DNA of 64,000 nt from Penelope pileata (lineage: Eukaryota > Chordata > Aves > Galliformes > Cracidae), in NCBI GenBank assembly GCA_013396635.1, contig WBMW01005524.1, forward strand, positions 16,642 through 80,641. The letters are read 5' to 3'. The position numbers and the translations under genes were made by a program. The first letter of the stretch is position 1, and each line of letters begins with the position of its first letter. The notes under the pieces are model-generated. The model was not told the origin of the DNA. It saw only the letters and a program-made list of their open reading frames with translations, and did no database searches. Positions 1 through 12,200 of the stretch are shown here, piece by piece.

Positions 1-2018
1 AAGATTATAAAAGCAGACCTGTCTAGAAATCAAATCTGAGCTGCTCTTCTCTGATCTCAAAACACAGAGCAAGATTACACTGGATAATCAACAGCTTTTG
101 GAATGAGAAAAAGCTAAGTTTTCCAGCATCGTGATTTCACAGTAGAGAACAGACAATCATGCATACTTCAAATGACATCTAAATTTATCTTCTTTCTCCA
201 CTGCAAACCAATATTTCCACTTCCCAACCATGTATTTTGCATTCTTTAACACCTGTAATTCATTCATAATAGCAAAGAAAAGATGAGAAGGCTGAATTTA
301 TTTTTACTCTAAGAACCATTAGTTTTAAGTCAAGATTTTAATCAAGGAAATTAAAAATATTTTACATGTTGGTAGCAGCATTTGGACCCTTGTGATGGTA
401 ACTGAAATACCACAACTACGATTATTCCATGCAGTAGATTTGAAACAGCTCTAGGTTGGTGATGCTATGGGCTCAATGACCTCTCACGGAGGAAACCTTT
501 GCATATGCAAGAAGTTCAAGCAATTTCCACACATAGAGGAAGAAAAATATAATTGAGTAGAGAACATATAGAAAAAAGGGAATCCCTGAAAGGAACTGCA
601 GATAGAGCCTTTTCAAAAAGTTTTTTTACTGGTACACCCTCTGAAGGTATTGAGGTATATTGCTTGGTGAATCAATAACAGCTAGAAGAGCAGATGATAT
701 CTCATATATATCATCAAGTCACCCAGCATGAATTCAGCTGTACATAAAGACTTGATTAAATGCTGTCTGAGTCTGCAAACCACAGCATGTAGGAGGATGC
801 TTGTAGCTTGCCTCTGAAAGCAAGCCTTTTACTTTTGCTCTAACTTGCAATGATAACAATGGTAAAAGCAATTAATTCTGTGATGTATTTTTCATCTGTA
901 GGTACTGATGCATCTTACAGAGGATATAAAACATTACAAAAACTGGTGATGTCACAGAAAAAAATTGAAAAATGGCTTGAAAGCTACTTACTGCATATAT
1001 AGCTATGAATGCTGGACATAAGTTTATACTGAATCAAAATGACAGGACAAATCATATTCTCATGAATTCACAGAATTTTGCTGTTTCTTCAATAAGCCTG
1101 GGATTTTGTCTACCTGCAGGCTTGCACAACGAAAATACTAATCTGGGATACATGAAAATACTAACCTGTTACCAAAGACAATGCTGCAAAAGTCCATGAT
1201 GAAATCTTCTGGTATCCTTAAAGAAAAGCACAATACAAAATAGCTAAATGTTTTGTAACCACAAATATAGGAGCTTAGCTACAAAAACCTATTGCAGAAC
1301 ACAAAAATAGTGTCAACATTTTCCATTTTGCATTGCTTGAAATTGCCATCAGGTCTTACGTAAGCACGTCAGTATTGATTCAGCCCAGGCTGTCAGAAGT
1401 ACAGGCTACGTTTTTACAAGAACCCTAAAAGCAGTGCTACATCTTCCTGTCCTACCTAGAAAGGCAGCAGTGAGTTTCAAAAGAACCCTGTATTTGTGTA
1501 ATTTCTAGGTAGAGAAGTTCTGCTGATGGCTCTGACAAGTGCAGAAGGTAGACCATCAATGCATGCTTATAAAAATCCCAAACCTATATATTTCATTTCA
1601 CTTTCACCTTAAAGGTGTAATGAAAAGTAGGCAGGACTTGCTCCTTCAAAAAGTAAAAACAGGCTCTTGTAGCTGAGTACTTACAAAGGAAACATATCTA
1701 ACACGGGGAGAACAAGCATAAATTTGATGAGCCCATGAGAACAAGCTAAATAGACTCACTTCATCTGTCTTTTGCCTTTCTACTGCTTTACCATTCCTCT
1801 GATGCTGCTGCTTTACAAACAAGGCGCTGTTGATCCTCAGTTCAATATATTAGGCTGCGAATTGCAAAGACTGCAGAGCAGTCATTCAGCTGCCTTTCCC
1901 ACAGAGACAGTAACCTCCTACAGAGAGGCAGGCTGGACAAGCAGAAGTAGAAACTGCTTCAGCTGCCACAGTTAAATCCAGTACTCAATATGTATCAGTG
2001 CCCTGAGACATTACTCAC
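1..2018. other. No confident gene; left flank
   Basis: AT-rich sequence without a supported gene. One possible minus-strand exon lies at 992-1028 (37 bp). It has a pyrimidine-rich acceptor ending in CAG and a GTAAGT donor, and its phase-0 start would follow the exon chain at 2019-2640, reading YKLMSSIHSYIC. A single 37-bp fit is weak, so I do not call it. The remaining open frames are short and unrelated to each other. Confidence 0.5.
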
Positions 2019-2640
2019 CAGTGCCTTGAGATACACAGCAGTCTGTGAAAGACAATCAAAGCAAACAAAGAAGTTACCTGTTCTAAAGGGCTTATAGTGT
2101 CTAGTGATGGGGAAAAAAATGACTCAACTCATACAGTGGGAAAATGAAATGACACTTACTGGAGTCTGAATCCTTATAGGAAAAAGTGGGATTAAAACAT
2201 GTTTTTAAATGGTGCTTGGATAAAACTGAATTTGTGTTAGTAAGCTGGTCATCCGAAGCAAACTGGGAATTGATGAGGGGAGACCACACTGATTTTTCAA
2301 TTGCACATGTCTTTCAGCAGAGACAAGACTATTTCTGCAAACACTACCTATAGTACCCATGCAAGCATATCAATTAATCCCTCCCAATGATGACCAAATA
2401 GCCAAGTAGCAAAATAGCTGGGAAAACGGGGTTGTAATACAATTACTGTGATAACTACCATAATACTTACTTGACTGTAAGAGCACAGGTTACTAAAATA
2501 GAAGCATAAATGTCATCTTTGAGCTTGCATTATTTTTGCTGTGCAGTTTGTGATTTTGCTGAAATTTCTGTTACCATCTCAAGCAGCTTATCACATATTA
2601 CGTAGTTCCGATACAGAATGTGGTGCAGCTCAGGCCTGAG
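2019..2640 (-). CDS. Exon chain of an unidentified minus-strand gene (partial)
   Basis: I do not recognise this protein. Reading leftward, four segments with good splice sites fit together in phase. Exon 2575-2640 (66 bp) reads ELHHILYRNYVICDKLLEM after its first codons and has donor ATG|GTAACA. Exon 2160-2262 (103 bp) starts FASDDQLTNTNSVLSKHH, with acceptor TTCCCAG and donor GTAAGT. Exon 2078-2100 (23 bp) reads TISPLEQ and has donor GTAACT. Exon 2019-2042 (24 bp) reads TAVYLKAL, with acceptor TCTTTCACAG and donor GTGAGT. The phases (0,1,0,0) agree and give 72 uninterrupted codons. The pattern LEQTAVYLKAL is helical and loosely like the MIT-type C-terminal region of ULK kinases, but that is only a resemblance. 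The gene would lie downstream of COMMD5 on the same strand. Its first and last exons are not identified, and a chance chain of splice-like sites is possible. Confidence 0.4.
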
Positions 2641-5020
2641 CTACAAGTTGTAATCAGTTTTCAAAGGAACGTACTGAGAATGGAACTCAGAGGACAAGGA
2701 AGATGGTGTGAGGATGTCTCAACTCCATGTTATTGTCCCGAGCCATGAAGTTATTAAAGGAAGGAAAAAACAGCACCCACAATTTAGCATGACTTTATTC
2801 TCACTGGCTGAGACAGTCAGGCCAAAAAAACACGGGTTATGTGAAACCAGTAGTACTGATCTAATTAACCACAAGTGGGCATGTCTCCCAGCCTCTCTTT
2901 CCAACATAACTAGAAGCCAATAATAGCTGCATCACTGGGAAACTGGTAATTACGAGACTTAATAGGGATGGAATTAGACAGGCCAACATTCAGCTTCAGT
3001 GAAAAAAAAAAAGTAAGATGCATGAGAAGTGAAGACAGGTAACCCAGCTCAGATCTCGATCCTCTTAAAAGATGATGCACACACAAAAATGAAACAGGAA
3101 ATACGCATTTTTCTGCCTTACAATGCAAAATAGCTGCCCAAACACAGGATGCCAGTAATGTCAAGACATGGCTTCTCAACTAATCACTCGTGTTCTATGT
3201 GCACGTGACCACAGATGACCCACAGGAGTCACTGCACAAGGATAAATGACTTAATGTAATTAGTAGATGCCTTAAAAACAAACATTTCATGTCCAGGCCC
3301 AACTGCATTGGGGAACATAGGAAATGACATTTCCCAGAAGAATCAAAGGTGCTAAAGGTGGTAACAAATTTACTAAGAACCGTCATGTGAGAGTAGAAGG
3401 AGCTGTTTGCTCTTCCAGAAGTTTAGCCATAAGATAAGGAGAGCTCTCAAAAGAAAAAAAAAAAAAGACTGTCAGTGGTGGAAGTTCGGAAGAGTCCAAA
3501 TAACCTCTGAGAATCATGGGAGGGCGTGAGCCACAAGAAGAGAGCCACAATAAGCAGCACGTAAAACATATGAGTGCAAGCAGCACAAAAGCAGTTACCT
3601 GAACTACTGGTGCTATATCAGTCATGTTAACAACAGAATACAAAAGATATAACAATACATAATACAGAGAAAAAAGATCATTCAGACCGAAAAGCATTTT
3701 TGTATTTCCATCAATAATCCATAAAGTGAGAAAAACGAGTGTAAAGGCATTAAAGTCTGGTCAGTTGACAAGGACAGAGGCCTGGGAGTCTATTTCCAGA
3801 TACAGTGTACACAGCCAGCCCAGCCACTGACTTTCTGACACTTCTACATACCTACTTTCTCCATTGTTCAATAGAGGAACCTAAGCTTTGTGCCAGAGAA
3901 CTCGTCAGAGAGCTTTTAGAGCTCTTCATTATGCCTTAATCACATTGAACGCATTCTGTGTGCACTTCAAAAAACACCAACTTCCACTGGGTCAAAAGAA
4001 ATTCAACAGTTTCTTACTGACCTACTTCAACCTGGGTGTGAACTCTGTGATTTGCCAGAGGAAGCAGCTTGCATTTTTCGCTCACAAGACAAAAGGAAAG
4101 TTGAACTCCAGCACCGTGCTTCAGCCAAAATTATATCAATAAACAAGTGACCCTTCAATATTGCCTCAATTACACCTCACTAAATGCATCCATCTAAATC
4201 TGAGCACTTTGAAGTTGCTTGCAAACCAACTTATGACTCTGCAGAACAAAATCTGAGGAAGAGTACAATTTGCAGGTTAATGGACAAATAAGGATGAGAA
4301 GAAAGAATTTGAAATCTCTTCCGTAGGTAGCAATCAGAATGCAAAGAATTGTAGGAAATTAACATTTTAAAATATCTGAGTCCTGATGCAGAGGTTTCTC
4401 CGTAGATGAAAGCATCAACTACTGTTATTCTCTTGTTACTACTGAACACCGAAATCAGGAAAACCTATGAAGATTATGAGCATTTGATGCCTGGCTTTTA
4501 GGATATGAACTTCTATTCAGAGATACTCTGAGCATCTGTCTCTGTAACAAATGTTATGCTTTGTTGGGTAATTGGCAGGAGAGATCAAAGCTGAACAATG
4601 TGGCAGGATTTCATGAGTGTTATATCATTAGCCTTTCAAAGAAGAAAAAAAAAGTAGAGCAGTTTCTTAGCTTCTGAAATGTTATCACTGTCTTACCACA
4701 CATGCTAAAAAATATGGCAGGGCAAGGTGGAGAAGGCAAAGAGAAGGTCACTCACATTTGCATAACCTACATTACAGACTAAATTAGACCAAACTCTCCA
4801 GCATGCAAAACTTACTGCTCATGCCTAGTGCTAAATCAAGTCTTATGCAACACCTGTTTTTTTCCTCGGGCTTCATACATTTGGTAACAGATGCATTACA
4901 TGTTATTTACAGGTAATTCCTACACCAACTTTGTTGTGTAAAAAAGTTGACTTGGGGAAGCAGTTATATACAAATTACAAAAAAACAACAGATGGAAAAA
5001 ACAGGTGTAAACAAGTATAC
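2641..5020. other. Intergenic or intronic, COMMD5 3' exons expected but not found
   Basis: The remaining COMMD5 exons should lie to the left of 5021. I looked on the minus strand for COMM-domain signatures (FRWRVDV, LSDG, FxxLRY) and saw none. Several isolated splice-like sites occur, for example donors after 4812 and 3600, but none gives a convincing product. An exon-like open frame on the plus strand at 3926-4143 is treated as a finding. Confidence 0.5.
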
Positions 5021-8000
5021 CTGAGCTCCTTTAGGTCTTCCTTAAAAACCTAGAAAGACAAGGAAGATGAAATTTTACAGGATGTAGTCATGAAAGATGA
5101 TTTCTTACCAAGTGAGTTAGTTGTGGTTCCTTGCTTGCTATCTCTCACCCAAAAGTTCTAGTTCCAAGCACCAGTAATTTCGAAATGACAGGTTACATGT
5201 TGGGAAGAATTTCCAGAAGTGTTCAGTCAAGTTATGAGAAACTAATTTTAAAGGCCTAAATCACTTGGAAGACTATTTTCTAAAAGCAGCATCCCTGTTA
5301 TTTCTTTTACATAGCTATCCACAACATTATCTTTCCTTAGAGTAATTATGTGATCTTATTCTCATATACATTTTGCAGTAACTTGTTTAAACGATGACAA
5401 CAGAAAGGAAGCAGCAAAAGATAAGCTCTAAGTACTAAAAGCACACTTCCACTATGTTTCCTGCAACATGTCTTTTCACAATATGCTTGGGTAAATAAGG
5501 AAACAGTCTTTTAAACTAGAAAGAAGTTCAGAAGAGGTCTGCTCACACAAAAATACAATCAGAAAAGTGTAAGATAATGTAACATAAAAAAGGAAAGAAA
5601 ATAGCCATGCAGAAGGAATAGGAGTTGGGACTATGTCAGGTGTATGCATATTCACAGAGAACACCCGTAGCATAAACAGAAATAACACTTTCTGCCAGTT
5701 TCCACTATATTGCTCTGGCCACAACACCTTCCTTCCTCTGTGGCAGAACCATACAATTTATCCTATTTGTTTGTTTGTAAATGCAAACAGAATGTGTGGT
5801 ATACACAAACTCACAGGGTAGGAAGGAGCGCTGATGCCAGTGAAATAACATCTTGCAATGGTTTCTTTAAGAGCTTCAATTTAAGAGAGGAAAATAAAAA
5901 AAGATACTGAAGCAGAAAAAAATATACAGGAATCTATTTCCTGAAGATTTAATAAATATTCTTCTCAAAAGCTCACTGTAAATCTATACAACAAGAAGAA
6001 AAAGTCTCTAAATTTCTAAGTTCTTTCTAACTACTCTAACTTGGAGCAACAATTTTTTGTGCAGCTCCCCACCCTGGCAAACAGCATTTAGACAGTAACT
6101 CACATGTGGCACAACTTTAACTTATCATGGCTCCAGGTACTCCCAGAACTTACTTCTTGTTTGAAAGTTGATAAAGGGAGTCTCAAAGCTTCTCGGAGAA
6201 CGGTATACATGCCAGAAATGAGGAAAGCAAGCTGCTCTTCTGAGAGATTAGTGCTTTCTGCAATCAGCTTGACAGATTCTTTGCAGTCTTTTCCTTCCAA
6301 TGCATTAACGGTGACTGTGAATAAGAAAGCAATGCAATATCCTTTTAAAAAGAGGAAGACCTGGAAATAGTGAACATCTCCTATACCCATGATTTTACTT
6401 GATTCAGTGAGCTGACATTTTCCTGATACGAAACTGCCACTTCGTGTCTCTGTAAATACATCTCATCCTCCACCACAGGTCAGTCTCACACTTCATGAAG
6501 AGAACTTCAACATACTAAACTTTTGCATTTTGAAATTGAAGATGTTTTAACATGGAATTTTGTTTCACTGAGATCATGGAGGAAAGATTTAAAAAAAGAA
6601 TTATTTCTCATGAGTTCAAATCCGACTTGAGCTTCCACCATCAAACTTGTTCATCAGAAGTCTGCTTACACCTTAACTACAGTTCTGACAAACAGGTTAA
6701 GAAAGCACCGAGAGAATAAACAACATCGTTCTTCAACAAATCACATAATTTATCTTTCAATATCAGCAGAGGCTAAGGATTAAATGAGCAAGGAGGCAAA
6801 ACTAAACCTTCAAATCTTTTAGTTTGCACGACTGCCAATAATACAAGCTTTGAAGGAAATAACTGTTAAACCATGTAGCAATATTATACACTAGCAACTG
6901 GTGTGGGTTTATCTCAACCTTCTGCATTCGTTATTCTTCTTTTGTATGCAAACTGGCTTACAAAAATCACAAATTTCTGTTGTCATGTCAGCCTCTGTCC
7001 TGCACTCCAATCAGTCTGGACGGATTGCTGGAGCCACAGAAAGCCCCGCTGTGAATTAAAACAAATAAGATTACTGACACACTTTCCTTGCAAGATTGAG
7101 GAATAAGATTAGTCATTCATAATGTGCCATATTTAGTGCTGCAAGTAAAACAAAGGAAGTTAAAAATGGCCAGCAAGTTTTATCAAAAGCCAAGACTATC
7201 AGATTATCTTAATAATACAGTTAAAAAAAAAAGTTTAAATCAAACTGCCAGCCTTCCTCTTGGTATTAGGTGGGCTCCACTGACTGCTATCTTCTAATTC
7301 TGGATTATTTTTCTTTGCTTGTCACATTTTTATAGGCACATCAAACTCAGTCTTGAACCACTCCTGTGGCTGACTCAATTGGTCCGGCATATTTTGCACA
7401 GATTAGCTAGGAAGGGCAAGGTGCTGCTACCAAGTTTTCCACATTGCCTGAAAAAGGCTCTGCACTGAGACAAAGAAACTGCCCTTGGGAAGAGGAAGAA
7501 AATTCAGTTTACTGCAAAAGCCAAATGCCTATCAGCACTGAGGCCTGTTTACTAGATCATGTGCAAAACAGGACACAGGTTGCTGTCTATTTACTTATTT
7601 AAACACAGCTTCCATCTGTCTCTACAAAGAACAACTATTTGCTTATTGCTTTTCAACTAGACAGCTTTAGTGACAATGTCTTCCTCCTATGGACCAGCCT
7701 CAGTAGCTAGTTAAAAAATACGCCTTCTTGTATAAGCTACTCACTTTACCCTAGGCTACAAGACTTCTAAACTCAGAATAGTTCAAGGAACTCAGAAATA
7801 TCAGCTGTCCCAGCATTTCTAACAGTCAATCTGAGGGAGAATAATCCAAAAACATCCCACAGAAGTCTCTTTGCTGAGTCACTTGCTCCTGGGAGATGAT
7901 ACATGTGGCTGCGAACTTAGGCTTGCAGTTTACCAGAGATAATGGTACACACAGTTTTCAGGTCTTTAACTGAGCAGGCATATGAAGTAGCATCTAGTTT

Positions 8001-9023
8001 TTAATATTAATTATTATTCAGTGATAAAGTGGCAGCAACAGCCTCCGAAAGACAGCTTGGTGCACGTGCTAGAGCAATTTCGATGCACTCTGTTGAAATC
8101 CATTAAAATCCATTACGTCTTCAAAGACGCCCAGTCCTTGGGAGGAAAGCCTGCCGCGCTCTGCAGGCCGTGTCCCCGCCCAGCAGGAGCAGGAGGCGCG
8201 CGGCGCCCCCTGCCGGCCCGCAGCGGCGGGCAGCCCCGCTCCGCTGGGCGCGGCGGACGCGGGCTCTTCGCTGAATCAATGTGGTGATGCTCAGTCCTCG
8301 AGTTCCGAGGGACTTGCTCGGAATTGCAGGCAATAAATTGCGTACCTAGATGTGGCCGGTAATTCACTTAACACCCACACGGAGGGCAGGTTTCCTGACA
8401 TTGATGGAACTTTTCGGTCTCCACTGCCCTGTACCACACAGCAAATATAGTTTCACATCTGTATTGCCGCTTGTCCCAAATACACCTACCTACGTATAGC
8501 TTTATCGCTTTCAATTGTCATAAGGACAAATTATTCAGGTTGGGTATCAGGAACAGATTCTTCCCCAGCGGGCGGTCGGGCACAGATGTACAGAGAATTA
8601 TGGCACACACGGCACTGAGCCCCCCAGCTACGAGCAGCCCCTCGCTGTGATTTCCTGCAGGAAAAGCTGCGCGCCACGGCCCAGTACTACAGCCCAGTCC
8701 ACGAGCAGCGGGGGCCGAGCCTCTTCCTCCGGCCCTCCCCTGGAGCCCGCGGCCGCTGCCCGGCAGATCCGCCCGGACCCCCCCGTCCGGGGAGGAGAGG
8801 CCGCAAGACGGCCCCAGCGCCGCGCAGCTCCGGGCGGGCCGCCCTCGGCCGTACCTTTGAGCAGGCGACGGAATGTCTCCTTGCCCACGTCCTGCACGCC
8901 GCGGGCCATCGCCTCCACTTCGGCCGGTACCCGCGGCCCTAGGAAACCGCCGCGGCGGCCCCCGCCGCTCTCGCTGTGTCCGTAGCCCGCCCCCACCGCC
9001 TTGCCCGTCGCTACCGCCGCCAT
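5021..9023 (-). CDS. COMMD5: COMMD5, COMM domain-containing protein 5 (5' three coding exons)
   Basis: COMMD5 (HCaRG) belongs to the COMMD family of the Commander/CCC complex, which works in endosomal recycling and NF-kB/cullin regulation. Exon 1 is 8855-9023 (start ATG at 9021-9023; FLGPRVPAEVEAMARG then ETFRRLLK; donor GTACGG). Exon 2 is 6154-6314 (VTVNALEGKDCKESV, then NLSEEQLAFLISGMYTVL and EALRLP; donor GTAAGT). Exon 3 is 5021-5049 (VFKEDLKELR; donor GTATAC). Phases 1, 0 and 2 match and give about 119 residues, the N-terminal helical half of a protein of roughly 224. Human COMMD5 aligns clearly: FLG, PEVAAMAR, FRKLLK, GEDC, LPEEQL, GMHTLLQQALRLP. The C-terminal COMM domain is not visible in the window. 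An in-frame upstream ATG near 9131 would add 36 Arg/Pro-rich residues; I prefer 9023 because it fits family length. The gene shares a CpG-island promoter with FAM199X. Confidence 0.85.
6315..8854 (-). other. COMMD5 intron 1
   Basis: A 2.54-kb intron, AT-rich over most of its length. It has a separate GC-rich block at about 8143-8290 that contains a CTCF-like motif. I see no embedded gene or recognisable mobile element. Confidence 0.75.
8203..8217 (-). promoter_or_regulatory. CTCF-like motif, leftward orientation
   Basis: GGCGCCCCCTGCCGG is the reverse complement of a good match to the CTCF core CCASYAGRKGGCRS. It lies in an isolated GC-rich block inside COMMD5 intron 1. It points away from a second, rightward motif near 9065. 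Confidence 0.4.
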
Positions 9024-9064
9024 AGCAGCGCGGCCCCACCCGACGCCGCCGCTCGGCCTCCAGC

Positions 9065-9081
9065 GCAGCAGGGGGCGCAGT
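9065..9081 (+). promoter_or_regulatory. CTCF-like motif, rightward orientation
   Basis: GCAGCAGGGGGCGCAGT matches the CTCF core CCASYAGRKGGCRS at almost every position. It sits between the two divergent start codons. Confidence 0.45.
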
Positions 9082-9148
9082 GTCGTAGCGACGCGGCAGG
9101 CCGCCGCCGGAAGAAGCGGGCTGGGGCGCATCCTGCCAGCGGCAGCTC

Positions 9149-9184
9149 ATGGCGGCGGCTGGTGCTCGGTTGGTGTGTGCGTGA
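9149..9184 (+). other. uORF of FAM199X (11 codons)
   Basis: An upstream ATG followed by G opens a short frame (MAAAGARLVCA) that stops 20 bp before the FAM199X ATG at 9205. It is in a different frame from the main CDS. If the transcript starts upstream of 9149 this could lower or regulate translation; the transcription start is not visible. Confidence 0.5.
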
Positions 9185-9204
9185 GGCGTCCTTCTGCTGC
9201 CGCA

Positions 9205-12200
9205 ATGACTGAGGAGCTATACGAGAAGTTCCTGGCCCCCGACGAGCCGTGCCCGCTCCTCTCGCACCATCACCCTCCGCGGGGTGGTAGCTTGAGCCTG
9301 AGCGAGGAGGGCTGCCTGGACGTCAGTGACTTCGGCTGCCAGCTCTCATCCTGCCACCGCACCGATCCACTGCACCGCTTCCACTCCAACAGGTCGGCGG
9401 AACGGTCCCGGGCCCGGGTGGTTGGGGCGGGGCGGGGGGCGCTGTCCTGGAGGCTCTGGGGCCTCCCCGCCTCTCCCCTGCCTCTCTCGCTCCACGCGGG
9501 CCCTGTGTGAGGGCCGCGGGCAGCTGTGAGCTCTGTGGGAGCGCTGGGCCGGCGGCGCTGAGGTCCATTCGTGTTTCCCGAATTTCTTCAAACGCTGTTC
9601 TGAGCGCTGTGGGATGGATGAGTACCTGGAGAGCGCTGTTTGTAATAATGAAAAGCAGTGCAGGTGTGGGCACCAAGCCCTGGGAGGTCTGGAGTGAGTC
9701 AGGGGCCTGGGGATTGCATCAGCTCCTGCATGAGTGCCTCCATCCTATGATGCTTATTAAGGGCAAATCCGTTCGTCTGTAATTTGCAGAGATGGCCTGT
9801 TTTAAAAACGCTGCTGCAGCTCTACAAAGAAATGCCAGTTGTGCTTATAAAAGGAAAATCAAAAAGTCCTGATTGCCCAGGAACCTAATTCTGCATCTCT
9901 GCACACGTGGAACTAAATTGGAGTATAGCAATAGCTTTTGTAAGAACATTTTGGGAGACTTCAGTCTTTGACATACGTATGGGATGGTTTTAGTTCCCAT
10001 TTCAGTGTTACAAAATACTCGTACTGATTGCTAGTGTTTCTGCTATACCACAATGAATAACAACACAATCTCTCAATTGAATTAGTGTGAAGTGACGGAA
10101 ATAACACTTCAAAGGTGTTTTTCAGAAGGCTGGACTCTTAGTTGTAGATTCTTATATGATTCAACATCGAGCAATCCATGTCATGATCTAGTTCTTGTAT
10201 CCTAAGACCCCATAGTGACAGGAAGAGTAAAATGCATGGTATTTGTAGACTAGTTTAATGCTAGCTTGGGGAACATCACACGTTTGTTTTGTATGTTTCT
10301 CTGGCTGCAGATTATGCTTCCTGAGTGTTTTCTTCAGGCTTGCTCATTTTACAAACGCAAGTACCAAAGGCATTTTGAGTAGTATTTCATTGCTTTGGAC
10401 AAGGGCACACCCAGCCTTGCACGGATTGAACTCCCAAAGGCTTTTCCGTTCTTTAAAGTCACAAGTAATTGTAACGTAGTTCTGACTTCTTTCTCACCCA
10501 GTTCATCCCAGCAAGTAGAGCAGGCTGCCTGTGTATGAGGAGAGAGAGGGCTGACTGCCTATACCTGCAGTGATGCTGCTGCATACCAGAAATGTCTGCA
10601 CATGGTTGATTGGTGACAGGGTTGCTGTACCTCACCTTGTGTTCAGATAGGTCTACAAACTGTCTACTCTGTTTCCTTTCCTCAATATTTCATAAGCATT
10701 GAAACTGTTCTACCATTAAAAATCGTGCTGTGTCACCTCTCTCCTGCTCCACTGTATACTGATTGCCCTGCCTGCAGAAGTCTGTACCACTAAAACATAG
10801 CATGTGGATAAGAGATGCAGAAAGGGAGAGTGGGATCTAATGAATCTACTGAAAAGAAAGTTTCTCAGATGTCTTTAATGTTGGATAAAGTCACTGCTGG
10901 CCAATAGATGTGGAAAGGCGTCCATCACAAATAGCCAGCCAGGTATGCAGCTTAAATAATGAGGGTGGGGACCAGCCTGCTTGGATTGTGGCACTGCTCA
11001 GCTTTTGCAGTTGGACAGAGGAGAGTTTTTTTGGTTAGCCAGATTGAAGTGGTTATACTGATGGAATGGGAATGTGTTGCTTGTGCTTCTGTGGTGAATT
11101 TTAGATTCTCTTTTCAAATAGTTTTGGCCATATTGCAGTGCTGTGCTGACTCATAGTTGTCTTGACCTACATTAATAAGTAAAATAAATCCAGATATGGA
11201 GACTGGTTTCATGAGCTTGTTAAGTTCTGGCATTCTGTGAAGTCGGAGTCCTTTGCTGTTTTACTTTAGCAGCAACATTAACTAGCTTTTTAAATGGAAT
11301 TATGACAAAAAAAGGTGTTTAGTTTTGGCATAGAAGCATTTTCACGTCAGGTTTCCATCTTGCGCTTACCCCAACAGCATGTCTGATATTTTCAACATTC
11401 AGAGATAAAAGCGGTGGATAACAAAGCCTCAGGTGTATCCATGCTATATTTCCCTATCAGGTCTTAGTTTTGTGTGGGATGACCATCATCCTAGAATTAC
11501 TTCTTGACTCCTATTTGGAATGCAGATTAATGAGTATTGTACTGTCCCAATGTCCAATTGATTTAGTCTTTGGTCTTCCTTATTTCAATTTATACAGCAG
11601 TTACAGGAAACTGTATTTTTAGTTCAGTGTGTTTTAAAAAGGGAGGAGGGAAGGCAAAAGTGTTAACACTTTCCATCCCAGAGTGATTAATGTACATTTT
11701 ACAATAAAGGTATAAATAAACATACTGTGTATGGATTTTTGTCTTGCGATTTTTTCATATTAAAATCCCTTTGTATTGTTTATGGACCTTTAAAAAGTAT
11801 TTGAAAGTAGATTACTTCCATTTAAATAATTATATATTAATATAAATATATTAATGTTACTGAGAAGCAAAATGGACTTAATATTTTGAGGCCTTGAAGA
11901 GCTAAACATTTTTCAGGACATGATGCCAATACATTTGCTGCGTTCTGTTTTACAGGTGGAACTTGACTTCTTGTGGAACCAGTGTAGCCAGCTCAGAGTG
12001 CAGTGAGGAGCTATTCTCTTCAGTTTCAGTTGGTGACCAAGATGACTGCTATTCTCTGTTGGATGACCAGGAGTTCACCTCTTTTGATTTGTTCCCTGAG
12101 GGCAGTGTCTGCAGTGATGTCTCCTCATCTATCAGCACATACTGGGATTGGTCAGACAGCGAGTTTGAATGGCAGGTAAACTAGTTCCTCTGTAAATGTA

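Larger units (their letters stand above)
8690..9560. promoter_or_regulatory. CpG island with divergent COMMD5/FAM199X promoter
   Basis: Very GC- and CpG-rich sequence in an otherwise AT-rich region, covering the first exons of both genes. The start codons (9023 minus, 9205 plus) are 181 bp apart. I see no TATA box, as is usual for CpG-island housekeeping promoters. The arrangement implies shared promoter elements, which is inference from layout. Confidence 0.75.

Noticed and set aside
3383..3697. Hydrophobic minus frame reading into NMTDIAPVVQ at a GTAACT donor
   Set aside because: It could precede the 2.0-2.6 kb exon chain in phase, but its acceptor is weak and the hydrophobic part looks like T-rich intron translation.
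4801..4850. Strong GTAAGT donor on the minus strand tested as COMMD5 exon 4
   Set aside because: The in-phase product (LDLALGMS) does not match the expected COMMD5 sequence.
8518..9510. Long overlapping open frames on both strands in the GC-rich block (up to 210 codons)
   Set aside because: They are by-products of high GC. Only the COMMD5 exon 1 frame and the FAM199X exon 1 frame show family matches and splice donors.
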